Source: Bacteroidota bacterium
GTDB lineage: Bacteria > Bacteroidota > Bacteroidia > Bacteroidales > Porphyromonadaceae
Direction of reading: 5' to 3'
Assembly: GCA_023388555.1 (NCBI GenBank)
Contig: JAEWGA010000044.1
Location: 1 to 7,259, forward strand
Length of the DNA stretch: 7,259 nt
The position numbers and the translations under genes are program-made. Positions 1-6,300 of the stretch are shown in pieces. Position 1 is the stretch's first letter. Each line of letters starts with the position of its first letter. Under the pieces are notes generated by a model. The model searched no databases and had not been told where the DNA came from. It was given only the letters and a program-made list of their open reading frames with translations.

Positions 1-272
1 TCTGCACCTCGCCTTCCATAGGAAACCGGGCAGAAGAAACACTTTACGCACCAAGGCAACCAGTCCCAACCTCGCCTACAATCCAAGCAGTACGCAAAAG
101 CTGGAGGCACAACACCCCACCACAAAGCCCCCGGTCCTCTTTCTTGTGGCATTTATATCCCAGTATGGCAATCCCCAAAAATGAGGATTACCCCCTTACT
201 TTCCTCCTTTTTAACACCGTCGCACATCTTAAAAACAGGGCAGCCAGCCCTAACCCATCCCCAAAGCAGCAC

Positions 273-294
273 CACCCCTCCAAACAAAGGGGTG
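273..294. repeat. Small inverted repeat (G/C-tract hairpin)
   Basis: CACCCCT (273-279) can pair with AGGGGTG (288-294) around an 8-base loop. No T-run follows on either strand, so this is not a clear terminator. It resembles the other C-tract/G-tract hairpins at 329-345 and 3280-3314. It may be a structured leader or the end of a transcript arriving from the left. Confidence 0.4.
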
Positions 295-328
295 CAAACA
301 ACAATAACACACATTTTCCTTAGAACAC

Positions 329-345
329 CCCCTTTTGCAAAGGGG
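329..345. repeat. Small inverted repeat upstream of glnN promoter
   Basis: CCCCTTT (329-335) pairs with AAAGGGG (339-345) around a 3-base loop, a compact 7-bp stem. It ends 18 bases before the glnN promoter box. It could act as a weak terminator for an upstream transcript or as a binding site for a regulator of glnN. The sequence does not decide between these. Confidence 0.4.
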
Positions 346-363
346 CATTCCAAAAGAAAAGCG

Positions 364-371
364 TATTTTTG
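364..371 (+). promoter_or_regulatory. glnN promoter, Bacteroidota -7 box
   Basis: TATTTTTG is an exact match to the Bacteroidota sigma-ABfr -7 consensus TAnnTTTG. No TTTG box lies at the usual 19-21 base spacing; the nearest one (334-337) is 26 bases away. Transcription would begin near 378, giving a leader of about 25 bases before the ATG at 402. This also argues against the in-frame TTG at 369 being the start, because it lies inside the promoter box. Confidence 0.6.
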
Positions 372-401
372 CGCATCACAACACAAAAAAAACACCCTCC
401 C

Positions 402-2591
402 ATGTCTACAATGCGCTTTTTTGCACTCCAACGGTTATCGGACCGTAAACCCCTGGAGGTTTCTTTGCCCTCCAACAACGTTATGGACTACTTTGGCAGC
501 CACGTTTTCGACAAAAAGAAAATGCAACAATACCTGCCCAAAGAGGCCTACCAAGCTGTTATAAATGCCCTGGAAAACGGGACTCCTTTTTCTCGGGACA
601 AAGCCGACATGATTGCTAACGGCATGCGAAATTGGGCAAAAACCCTTGGGGTTACACATTATACCCACTGGTTTCAGCCCCTCACAGAAACAACAGCCGA
701 AAAGCACGACGGCTTCTTAGAATTTGGCGATAACGAGGAGGTGATAGAACGCCTCTCGGGTAAAATGCTCATCCAGCAAGAGCCCGACGCCTCGTCCTTT
801 CCCAGTGGAGGAATCCGTAACACCTTCGAGGCTCGGGGCTATACCGCTTGGGATGTAAGCTCGCCCGCCTTTGTGGTGGAACGCACCCTATGCATACCTA
901 CCATCTTCATCTCCTATACCGGCGAAGCACTGGACTACAAAACACCCCTCCTTAAAGCCATTGCTGCCGTAGATAAAGCCGCTACCGAAGTGTGCCAATA
1001 CTTCGATAAAAATATAACCCGCGTATACACCAACTTAGGGTGGGAACAAGAGTATTTTTTGGTAGATACCGACCTGTTCAACGCACGCCCCGACCTTAGC
1101 CTTACCGGACGCACACTAATGGGGCACTCCTCCGCCAAGGACCAACAGCTGGACGACCACTACTCCGGCTCCATACCAGCACGGGTAACCGCCTTCATGA
1201 TGGAGTTGGAAATAGAATGCCACCGCTTAGGGATACCCGTAAAAACAAAACATAACGAGGTAGCACCCAACCAGTTCGAGCTTGCCCCCATATTTGAAAA
1301 CTGCAACCTTGCCAACGACCACAACCAGTTGGTAATGAGCCTAATGAAACGGATAGCCCTGCGCCACCACTTTAACGTACTACTGCACGAAAAACCCTAC
1401 AAGGGCGTTAATGGATCGGGCAAGCACAACAACTGGTCCTTGTGTACCAACACGGGTGTTAACCTTTTTGCACCAGGGAAAAACCCCAAAAGCAACATGC
1501 TCTTTATAACATTCCTGGTAAATGCGCTTATGACGGTATACAAATACCCCGACCTTATTAGGGCTTCCATCATGAGTGCCTCCAATGCCCACCGTATGGG
1601 AGCAGGCGAAGCTCCACCTGCCATCCTCTCCTGCTTCTTAGGCCAAGAGCTATCCACCATGCTGGACCATATTGTGGATAACGTAAGCGACAACCGCATG
1701 ACGCCCGAAGAAAAAACAACACTTAAATTAGGCATTGGGCGCATCCCCGACATCCTGCTCGACAACACCGACCGTAACCGCACCTCTCCCTTCGCTTTTA
1801 CCGGTAACAGGTTTGAGTTCCGAGCCGTAGGAGCTTCGGCCAACTGTGCTGCTGCCATGATTGCCCTTAACGCAGCCATGGCGCACCAGCTTGACAACTT
1901 TAAGCGTAAAACCGATAAACTCATTAACAAAGGCGTGGGCAAAGATGAAGCCATATTCAAAGTACTAAAGGATATGATTATAGAGTGCGCGCCCATACGC
2001 TTTGAAGGCGACGGATACTCGGACGAATGGTGCGCCGAGGCCAAACGGCGCGGGCTATCCAACATACAGCACGTACCCGAAGCTATCCTTTACTACAACA
2101 GCCAACAAGGTAAGGAGGTACTCATTGGGCAAGGGGTCTTCTCCCAGCACGAATTGGACTCCCGCGTGGAGGTAGAGCTGGAAAAGTTCACAAAAAAGGT
2201 GCAAATAGAAAGCCGCGTGTTAGGAGACCTTGCCATTAACCATATTGTACCCATAGCAGTTTCCTACCAAAACCGATTGCTACAAAACGTGTGGCACACC
2301 AAAGAGATATTCCCCACCGAAGAATATGAAACATTAACTGCCGACAGAAGGGAACTGATACGCGAAATAGCACACCGTATTTCCAGCATAAAAAAATTGG
2401 TGCACGAAATGATTGAGGCTCGGAAAAAAGCAAACAAACTGACTACAGTAAAGGAAAAAGCCTTTGCCTACGACACTGAGGTACAACCCTACCTGGAGCA
2501 AATACGAGACCACATAGACCACCTGGAAATGGAGGTGGACGATGAAATATGGCCTCTACCAAAGTACCGAGAACTACTGTTTGCACGGTAA
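402..2591 (+). CDS. glnN: Glutamine synthetase type III (GlnN)
   Basis: This enzyme makes glutamine from glutamate, ammonia and ATP in the cytoplasm, the main entry of ammonia into metabolism. The 729-residue length and whole-length similarity match the large GSIII class of Bacteroides rather than the ~450-residue GSI. Domains in order are a GSIII N-terminal domain, the Gln-synt_C catalytic barrel and a helical C-terminal extension ending EIWPLPKYRELLF. Visible active-site segments are GWEQEYF (213-219, metal-binding Glu), HNEVAPNQFELAP (284-296), NGSGKHNNW (337-345, ATP-binding loop with His342) and NRTSPFAFTGNRFEFR (459-474). The QEPDASSFPSGG segment typical of GSIII is present. I chose ATG 402 because MSTMRFFALQ is the usual GSIII beginning and the upstream TTG lies in the promoter box; ATG 411 is an alternative. 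There is no Shine-Dalgarno site, as is normal for the phylum. A terminator follows, so the gene is probably monocistronic. Confidence 0.98.
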   Translation: MSTMRFFALQRLSDRKPLEVSLPSNNVMDYFGSHVFDKKKMQQYLPKEAYQAVINALENGTPFSRDKADMIANGMRNWAKTLGVTHYTHWFQPLTETTAEKHDGFLEFGDNEEVIERLSGKMLIQQEPDASSFPSGGIRNTFEARGYTAWDVSSPAFVVERTLCIPTIFISYTGEALDYKTPLLKAIAAVDKAATEVCQYFDKNITRVYTNLGWEQEYFLVDTDLFNARPDLSLTGRTLMGHSSAKDQQLDDHYSGSIPARVTAFMMELEIECHRLGIPVKTKHNEVAPNQFELAPIFENCNLANDHNQLVMSLMKRIALRHHFNVLLHEKPYKGVNGSGKHNNWSLCTNTGVNLFAPGKNPKSNMLFITFLVNALMTVYKYPDLIRASIMSASNAHRMGAGEAPPAILSCFLGQELSTMLDHIVDNVSDNRMTPEEKTTLKLGIGRIPDILLDNTDRNRTSPFAFTGNRFEFRAVGASANCAAAMIALNAAMAHQLDNFKRKTDKLINKGVGKDEAIFKVLKDMIIECAPIRFEGDGYSDEWCAEAKRRGLSNIQHVPEAILYYNSQQGKEVLIGQGVFSQHELDSRVEVELEKFTKKVQIESRVLGDLAINHIVPIAVSYQNRLLQNVWHTKEIFPTEEYETLTADRRELIREIAHRISSIKKLVHEMIEARKKANKLTTVKEKAFAYDTEVQPYLEQIRDHIDHLEMEVDDEIWPLPKYRELLFAR

Positions 2592-2619
2592 CCCTTTAAC
2601 CGCTTCTGGCAATAACAAC

Positions 2620-2669
2620 AAAGGAGCACTCCTACCGCTTGAAGGGCGGAAAGGGGTGCTCCTTTTATT
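2620..2669 (+). terminator. Rho-independent-type terminator after glnN
   Basis: AAAGGAGCACTCC (2620-2632) pairs with GGGGTGCTCCTTT (2653-2665), a 13-bp stem with one T-G wobble. CCGC/GCGG (2635-2638 with 2646-2649) can form a second small stem inside the 20-base loop. TTTTATTGTGTT follows. It lies 29 bases after the glnN stop and 48 bases before the ruvC start, separating the two transcripts. Confidence 0.85.
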
Positions 2670-2700
2670 GTGTTACCACACTGCATTGCCAGATATTGCG

Positions 2701-2708
2701 TACTTTCG
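2701..2708 (+). promoter_or_regulatory. Possible ruvC promoter, near-consensus -7 box
   Basis: TACTTTCG matches TAnnTTTG at all fixed positions except one (C for the third T). It is the only candidate between the glnN terminator and ruvC, and no clear -33 box is seen. Its G is only 8 bases before the ATG, so the transcript would be leaderless or have a leader of a few bases. Confidence 0.4.
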
Positions 2709-2716
2709 TTTATTGT

Positions 2717-3277
2717 ATGAGCAAGAAAACAATAATAGGAATCGACCCCGGCACCGTAATCATGGGCTACGGTGTACTCTCCTACGAGGGGAAAAGGGTG
2801 CAGGTGGAGGCCTTAGGCGTTATCCAGCTGCGCAAATACCAGTCGCACTACACCCGTTTGTTGCACATCCACGAGGGGGTTTCGGCACTCATCCGGAGGC
2901 ACGCCCCCCACGAGCTTGCCATTGAAGCTCCTTTTTATGGGAAAAACATACAAACAACCCTAAAGTTAGGGCGCGCACAAGGGGTAGCTATGGCTGCTGC
3001 CTTAGCCCACAACATTCCTATTACCGAGTACGCCCCCACCGAGATTAAACGTGCCATAACAGGGAACGGGGGCGCCTCCAAGGAGCAAGTAGCATCCTTG
3101 CTGCAACGTATGTTGCATATTCCGCAGGAGTCTATGCTACCCGAACTGGATGCCACCGATGGGTTGGCGGCAGCTTACTGCCACTTTCTGCAGCTCACCT
3201 CGCCTCTACCACAACGCACCAGCAGCTCGTGGGCAGACTTTATCCGCAACAACCCCGACAAAGTTAAAGGGCTATAA
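2717..3277 (+). CDS. ruvC: Holliday junction resolvase RuvC
   Basis: RuvC is the endonuclease of the RuvABC complex. As a dimer it nicks Holliday junctions symmetrically to finish homologous recombination and repair. The product is 186 residues, a normal family length. The RNase H-like fold shows its four acidic residues: Asp10 in GIDPG, Glu70 in AIEAPFYGKN, and Asp145 and Asp148 in DATDG, with His156 just after them (E. coli uses Asp7, Glu66, Asp138 and Asp141). The LKLGRAQGVA helix after the Glu70 strand and the APTEIKRAITGNGGASKEQV segment are also typical. ATG 2717 is chosen because MSKKTIIGIDPG is the canonical start; the frame is open upstream to 2639, but that part overlaps the glnN terminator. 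No Shine-Dalgarno site is seen. The gene stands alone and converges on maf. Confidence 0.97.
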   Translation: MSKKTIIGIDPGTVIMGYGVLSYEGKRVQVEALGVIQLRKYQSHYTRLLHIHEGVSALIRRHAPHELAIEAPFYGKNIQTTLKLGRAQGVAMAAALAHNIPITEYAPTEIKRAITGNGGASKEQVASLLQRMLHIPQESMLPELDATDGLAAAYCHFLQLTSPLPQRTSSSWADFIRNNPDKVKGL

Positions 3278-3279
3278 CC

Positions 3280-3314
3280 CTCCCCCCCTTTAAAGGTATA
3301 GCCCCAAGGGGGAG
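3280..3314. terminator. G/C-tract hairpin between convergent ruvC and maf
   Basis: CTCCCCC (3280-3286) pairs with GGGGGAG (3308-3314), and the palindrome CCTTTAAAGG (3287-3296) sits in the loop. It fills most of the short gap between the ruvC stop (3277) and the maf stop (3317). A bidirectional terminator is the natural reading, although neither strand has a good T-run after the stem. C-tract/G-tract hairpins of this style are frequent between Bacteroidota genes. Confidence 0.55.
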
Positions 3315-3316
3315 CT

Positions 3317-3931
3317 TTAACCTTGCAAAAACTGCTTTAACTTATTGTACAAAAGCGCAGTAGGCAGGCCCATAATGTTATGGTACGAGCCTTCAATATG
3401 CGTAACCCCTACCAAGCCAATCCACTCCTGCACTCCATAAGCCCCGGCTTTGTCCAAAGGCGAAAAGGTGCGCAAGTAATAGTCCACCTCATCCTCCTGC
3501 AACGTGGCAAATGTAACACGGCTTTCGGCACTACCGCACACCATACACTCCTTATTGGCAATAGTATAGCCCGAAACCACCTGGTGGGTAGCCCCCGATA
3601 GGGCTTGCAACGTTGCCTTGGCCTCCTGCATATTGGCAGGTTTACCTATTAGCTTACCATTTAATATTACTACCGTATCGGCAGTAATTAACACCTCGTT
3701 GTCCGTGAGCGTTGGGCGCAGGCTCTCCGCTTTAAGTGCCGACAAATATTCCGGCACCCTGTTCACTGGCATGTTTGGGGGATACACCTCCTCCACCACT
3801 GGCACACGTACTTCCACCTTCCCTACCAAAAGGGTTAACAGCTCCACACGCCGTGGCGAGGAAGAGCCTAATACAATGCGCCTATTGCCTAACAATGACG
3901 CCAACAAAGGTTGCACTGCTTGCTCGTTCAT
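3317..3931 (-). CDS. maf: Maf-family nucleotide pyrophosphatase (dTTP/UTP type)
   Basis: Maf proteins hydrolyse non-canonical or excess nucleoside triphosphates to the monophosphate and pyrophosphate, cleaning the nucleotide pool. The product is 204 residues, normal for the family. The N-terminal signature GSSSPRR spans 22-28, LKA is at 66-68, the catalytic-base segment ITADTVV has Asp85, GKP is at 96-98, and KAGAYGVQ (161-168) carries Gln168. From family knowledge the Arg/Lys/Gln set fits the YhdE branch acting on dTTP, UTP and modified pyrimidines, rather than the YceF branch. ATG 3931 is chosen because it overlaps the upstream TGA by one base (TGATG), a classic coupling arrangement. An in-frame extension to 3964 would add 11 residues unlike the family. 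It is the last gene of the leftward operon. Confidence 0.94.
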   Translation of the reverse strand: MNEQAVQPLLASLLGNRRIVLGSSSPRRVELLTLLVGKVEVRVPVVEEVYPPNMPVNRVPEYLSALKAESLRPTLTDNEVLITADTVVILNGKLIGKPANMQEAKATLQALSGATHQVVSGYTIANKECMVCGSAESRVTFATLQEDEVDYYLRTFSPLDKAGAYGVQEWIGLVGVTHIEGSYHNIMGLPTALLYNKLKQFLQG

Positions 3932-4455
3932 CACCAACCAAAGGCCTCCGCCCCTTTCATCCACAAGCCTTTTGCTTTAAGGAGTTCTTCCAGGATATCG
4001 CGTGCTACACCTTCGCCCCCCATTACGGGGCTAATATAGTCGGCAATAGCTTTCACCTCGGCGCAAGCGTCCTTGGGAGCTACTGCCAACCCGCAGGCCT
4101 CCAACACGGGGATGTCCGGCAGGTCGTCGCCCACATAAATTATTTCGTGCCTAAGGATGCCGGTAGCTTTCTCGAAGCGGGCTAAATACTCCAACTTGTT
4201 GGAAGCGCCCATATAAATATGCTTCATGCCCAGCCCCGCGTAGCGGTCCCGAATGCTTAAAGCGTACCCCCCGGTAATGATGCCAAGGGTTATACCTAAG
4301 TCTATGCTCTTTTTTATGGCATACCCATCACGCACATTAACGGTACGGCAGGGGTTGCCAGCAATATCCATAGGCACGGTTTGGCGCGAGAGTACGCCAT
4401 CTACATCAAATAAAACCGCCCTGAAGTTGTTAAGCGAACAAAAAAGTTTACTCAT
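3931..4455 (-). CDS. KdsC-like HAD phosphatase
   Basis: A 174-residue cap-less HAD hydrolase of the KdsC (YrbI) type. KdsC removes phosphate from 3-deoxy-D-manno-octulosonate 8-phosphate to give KDO for the lipopolysaccharide core, and works as a cytoplasmic tetramer. Motifs seen are DVDGVLS with nucleophile Asp17 and acid/base Asp19, the VRDGYAIK segment (41-48), ITGG (60-63), Lys87 in GASNKLEYL, GDDLPD (109-114) binding Mg2+, and the Gly-rich tail GGEGVARDILEELL typical of KdsC. The ATG at 4455 is three bases after the DUF2520 stop, and the stop overlaps the maf start. Bacteroidota often carry more than one KdsC-like paralogue, and the context here is not an LPS cluster, so the exact substrate is not certain. 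Confidence 0.9.
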   Translation of the reverse strand: MSKLFCSLNNFRAVLFDVDGVLSRQTVPMDIAGNPCRTVNVRDGYAIKKSIDLGITLGIITGGYALSIRDRYAGLGMKHIYMGASNKLEYLARFEKATGILRHEIIYVGDDLPDIPVLEACGLAVAPKDACAEVKAIADYISPVMGGEGVARDILEELLKAKGLWMKGAEAFGW

Positions 4456-4458
4456 ATA

Positions 4459-5295
4459 TTATTGGGTGTTCACCTCCTCATTTGCCAACTCTTGTACCGA
4501 CTCCGTTAATAGTTCGTACAGTTTATGCAGCGTGGGCAAATGCGTTAGTTGTTGTAAATGCTTTTGAATAGTGTTGTTGTCGTGCCTTATGGCAGGGCCT
4601 GTTTGAGCCGTTATGGGAGGCTGGTGCAATGCCTTTTGTAAAGTTTCTTGCATAAGGCCGTGCAAGGCGGTAGGCTCCAGCCCCACCTGTTGCAGCAATT
4701 GGTAGGCACGGGCGTATAAGTGGTTCACAAAGTTGCAGGCAAACACGGCAGCTAAATGCAACCTAAGGCGTTGCTCGCTGTTGCACCAATGTACCTGCGT
4801 AGTAATACCCAGCTGTTGCACCAACAGTTGCATTTGCTGTTGGGCAGGAGGGGCAGAGGCTTCTAAGTAGTAGGGCACCTGCGTAAGGTCCACCGCTCTT
4901 TCCCACGAGAAGGTTTGCAACGGATACAACACCCCGCATTGTAGCCTGTTGGTAGGGAAAACCCCAAGGGGAACACTCCCTGTTGTATGCAACAGCACAG
5001 TACGGCAAGGAGCCGATGGCAGCTGTGCTACCAGAGAGGGCAGGGCGTCGTCCGAAACCGAGAAGAGCAGGAAATGGGGCTGCTCCTCCCACACCAGTGC
5101 GTACAACTGGCTCACCACGGCAAAGGGCAAAGCGCCAACCTCGGTCGCCAACCGCTCGGCATGGGCAAGCGTTCGGCTATAAACGCCTTGGCACAGCAAC
5201 CCCTGCTGCACCCAAAAGCGTGCCAACTGGGTAGCTACCCGACCAGCCCCTATAACGGCAAAGCGTAACGGCTCTGTTGCTGGCTTACTCTTCAC
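4459..5295 (-). CDS. Rossmann-like DUF2520 protein, probable NAD(P)-dependent oxidoreductase
   Basis: A 278-residue protein of uncharacterised function. The N-terminus is a dinucleotide-binding Rossmann fold: FAVIGAGRVATQLA, with GxGxxA around residues 16-21, then a strand ending FSVSDDA (78-84) and HTTGS (103-107). The second half is the DUF2520 domain with hallmark YPLQTFS (124-130), the helix HLAAVFACNFVNHLY (about 180-194) and the near-C-terminal TGPAIRHDNNTIQKHL (232-247). The layout resembles ketopantoate or pyrroline-carboxylate reductases and 6-phosphogluconate-like dehydrogenases, so an NAD(P)-linked reductase is inferred; substrate unknown. No ATG precedes the Rossmann fold. GTG 5295 gives a compact protein overlapping the nitroreductase stop by 11 bases. 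TTG 5358 would add 21 non-homologous-looking residues. It lies directly before a KdsC-like phosphatase and Maf. Confidence 0.88.
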   Translation of the reverse strand: MKSKPATEPLRFAVIGAGRVATQLARFWVQQGLLCQGVYSRTLAHAERLATEVGALPFAVVSQLYALVWEEQPHFLLFSVSDDALPSLVAQLPSAPCRTVLLHTTGSVPLGVFPTNRLQCGVLYPLQTFSWERAVDLTQVPYYLEASAPPAQQQMQLLVQQLGITTQVHWCNSEQRLRLHLAAVFACNFVNHLYARAYQLLQQVGLEPTALHGLMQETLQKALHQPPITAQTGPAIRHDNNTIQKHLQQLTHLPTLHKLYELLTESVQELANEEVNTQ

Positions 5296-5830
5296 CCCGC
5301 TCTTCGTAGCGTTGCAAGTAAACGCGCTCCCATTCCGGCTCGTTGGCACGAGGCTCAAGGTCCTTATCTTGGGGCACGCCTATGGCAATAATGCATAACA
5401 CATGGTCCTGAGAGGGAAGCCCAAGGAGGGTGCGCACATAGGCCTCGGAGTCAGTACCATCGGATGCGGTGCGGTCCTGAAGCTGGCACCAGCAGGAACC
5501 TAACTCGTTATCGGTAACCGCCAACTGGAGGTACGATGCCGCTATGGCACAGTCCACATACGGGAGGGTGGACTTCCCATGCCGGGCACATACCACTACC
5601 GACACAGCAGAACGGCCTACAAAGGCCGACACCTTTTCGCGGCAGCCCGACAACCGTTCCAGCATATCGCGGTTATCCACTACCACAAAGTAGCAACCCC
5701 TGTTGTTGTGAGAGGTGGGTGCCCGCAGGGCACTCTCCAATAAATCCCTTAGTACCTCCGGCTCTACCGTACCCTCGGCATACTTACGCACACTGCGCCG
5801 CTTGGCCGACAAGAAATTCAGATGCGACAT
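5285..5830 (-). CDS. Nitroreductase-family FMN oxidoreductase
   Basis: A 181-residue member of the nitroreductase fold (Pfam PF00881), normally a homodimeric flavoprotein with FMN at the dimer interface that uses NAD(P)H to reduce nitroaromatics, quinones or flavins. The N-terminal RRSVRKY (11-17) is the usual FMN-phosphate site. SALRAPTSHNNR (33-44) is the second flavin segment, DCAIAASYLQLAV (93-105) the central dimer helix, and GSCWC (111-115) the loop near the isoalloxazine. The IAIGVPQ strand near the C-terminus is standard. The physiological substrate cannot be told from sequence. It is the first gene of the leftward operon; an AAGGA lies about 11 bases before the ATG, and a promoter box lies 42 bases upstream. 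Its stop overlaps the GTG of the next gene. Confidence 0.93.
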   Translation of the reverse strand: MSHLNFLSAKRRSVRKYAEGTVEPEVLRDLLESALRAPTSHNNRGCYFVVVDNRDMLERLSGCREKVSAFVGRSAVSVVVCARHGKSTLPYVDCAIAASYLQLAVTDNELGSCWCQLQDRTASDGTDSEAYVRTLLGLPSQDHVLCIIAIGVPQDKDLEPRANEPEWERVYLQRYEERGEE

Positions 5831-5871
5831 AAAATATAGTCCTTATATTATGTTATTATACTGTTCTCCTA

Positions 5872-5879
5872 CAAAGATA
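5872..5879 (-). promoter_or_regulatory. Promoter -7 box of the nitroreductase-DUF2520-HAD-maf operon
   Basis: On the minus strand TATCTTTG is an exact TAnnTTTG match. Transcription would start near 5865, giving a leader of about 35 bases before the ATG at 5830. No clear TTTG box is found 19-21 bases further upstream. As the only good box ahead of four tightly packed genes, it probably serves the whole operon. Confidence 0.6.
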
Positions 5880-6059
5880 CAGATTCCGCACCGCTTCCTT
5901 TAAGGCAGAGGGGATTTATTACAAAGACAACGTTTTTTATTTTTACAAGTCACGTTTTTGTTTTTTCAAGAACTCCGACATCTGTTTTTTTGCCTCCCCC
6001 CCAGAAGACAAAAAAATTGGACCGTTCCGCCACCCCAAATTGGCCTGTTTTTCTCGGTC

Positions 6060-6125
6060 CCAAACAGCCCTAAAAACTCCCCCAAGAAGGAGGTGAAAAA
6101 CGAGGAGAATTTTTAGGCTGTTTTG
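6060..6125. repeat. Long imperfect inverted repeat (hairpin)
   Basis: The left arm AAACAGCC-C-TAAAAA-CTCC (6062-6080) pairs with the right arm GGAG-AA-TTTTTA-GGCTGTTT (6104-6123). That is 8 + 6 + 4 base pairs, with one C bulged on the left and AA bulged on the right. The outer CC/GG (6060-6061 with 6124-6125) can extend it. The 23-base apical part contains another GGAGG that can compete for the CTCC. No terminal T-run follows, so a simple terminator is unlikely. It may be an extruding cruciform, a folded RNA or a mobile-element end. Confidence 0.7.
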
Positions 6126-6146
6126 GAGCGTACAAAAAAAGTATCT

Positions 6147-6234
6147 GCGGAGTCTTTCAAAAAAGAAAGCGCAGTTTGTCGCAACGAAAAGCGCAGTTTG
6201 TTGAAAAAGAAAGCGGAGTTATTTTTACACAACT
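6147..6234. repeat. Four direct repeats at exact 22-bp period (iteron-like)
   Basis: Cores GCGGAGT, GCGCAGT, GCGCAGT and GCGGAGT begin at 6147, 6169, 6191 and 6213, exactly 22 bases apart. The first three units share a tail of mostly A with one or two G ending in AAA; neighbouring units 2 and 3, and 1 and 3, each agree at 17 of 22 positions. The fourth keeps mainly the core and runs into AT-rich sequence. The period is two helical turns and not a multiple of three, so this is a binding-site style array rather than a coding repeat. Likely roles are iterons for a replication protein or an operator array for a repressor. Confidence 0.75.
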
Positions 6235-6300
6235 TTTAACACCCCTCGCAAACCCGCTCCAGTAAAGGGATTGCGGGCAGTCGACCTTTCACTCCTAAAA

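Larger units (their letters stand above)
1..363. other. Gene-free left flank of glnN
   Basis: No convincing gene is seen here. One plus-strand frame stays open from base 3 to about 320, but it has no plausible start, and its translation is rich in Pro, Asn, Ser and His without any recognisable domain, so it is probably chance in C-rich DNA. What the stretch does hold is two small G/C-tract hairpins near its right end (listed separately). The last bases lead into the glnN promoter box. A minus-strand ATG at 19-17 could begin a gene leaving the window to the left, but only about six codons are visible, too few to judge. Confidence 0.5.

Noticed and set aside
3..320. Plus-strand frame open for about 105 codons at the left edge
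   Set aside because: No plausible start inside the window, low-complexity Pro/Asn/His-rich translation and no domain. C-rich, T-poor DNA gives few stop codons by chance.
369..401. TTG 369 as the glnN start
   Set aside because: It lies inside the TATTTTTG promoter box and adds 11 residues not found in GSIII proteins; ATG 402 gives the family start and length.
1397..2065. 222-residue minus-strand frame inside glnN
   Set aside because: It is antisense to the strongly conserved GSIII catalytic domain and has no domain of its own.
3736..4185. 149-residue plus-strand frame opposite maf and the HAD gene
   Set aside because: Pro/Ser-rich shadow of two genes whose catalytic motifs are complete on the other strand.
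6147..6234. The 22-bp repeats as a CRISPR array or coding repeat
   Set aside because: There are no distinct spacers of constant length between conserved repeats, and 22 is not a multiple of three, so neither reading fits.
6221..6234. DnaA box in the AT-rich end of the 22-bp array
   Set aside because: TTTTACACA matches TTATCCACA at only 7 of 9 positions and stands alone, so it is not listed as a site.
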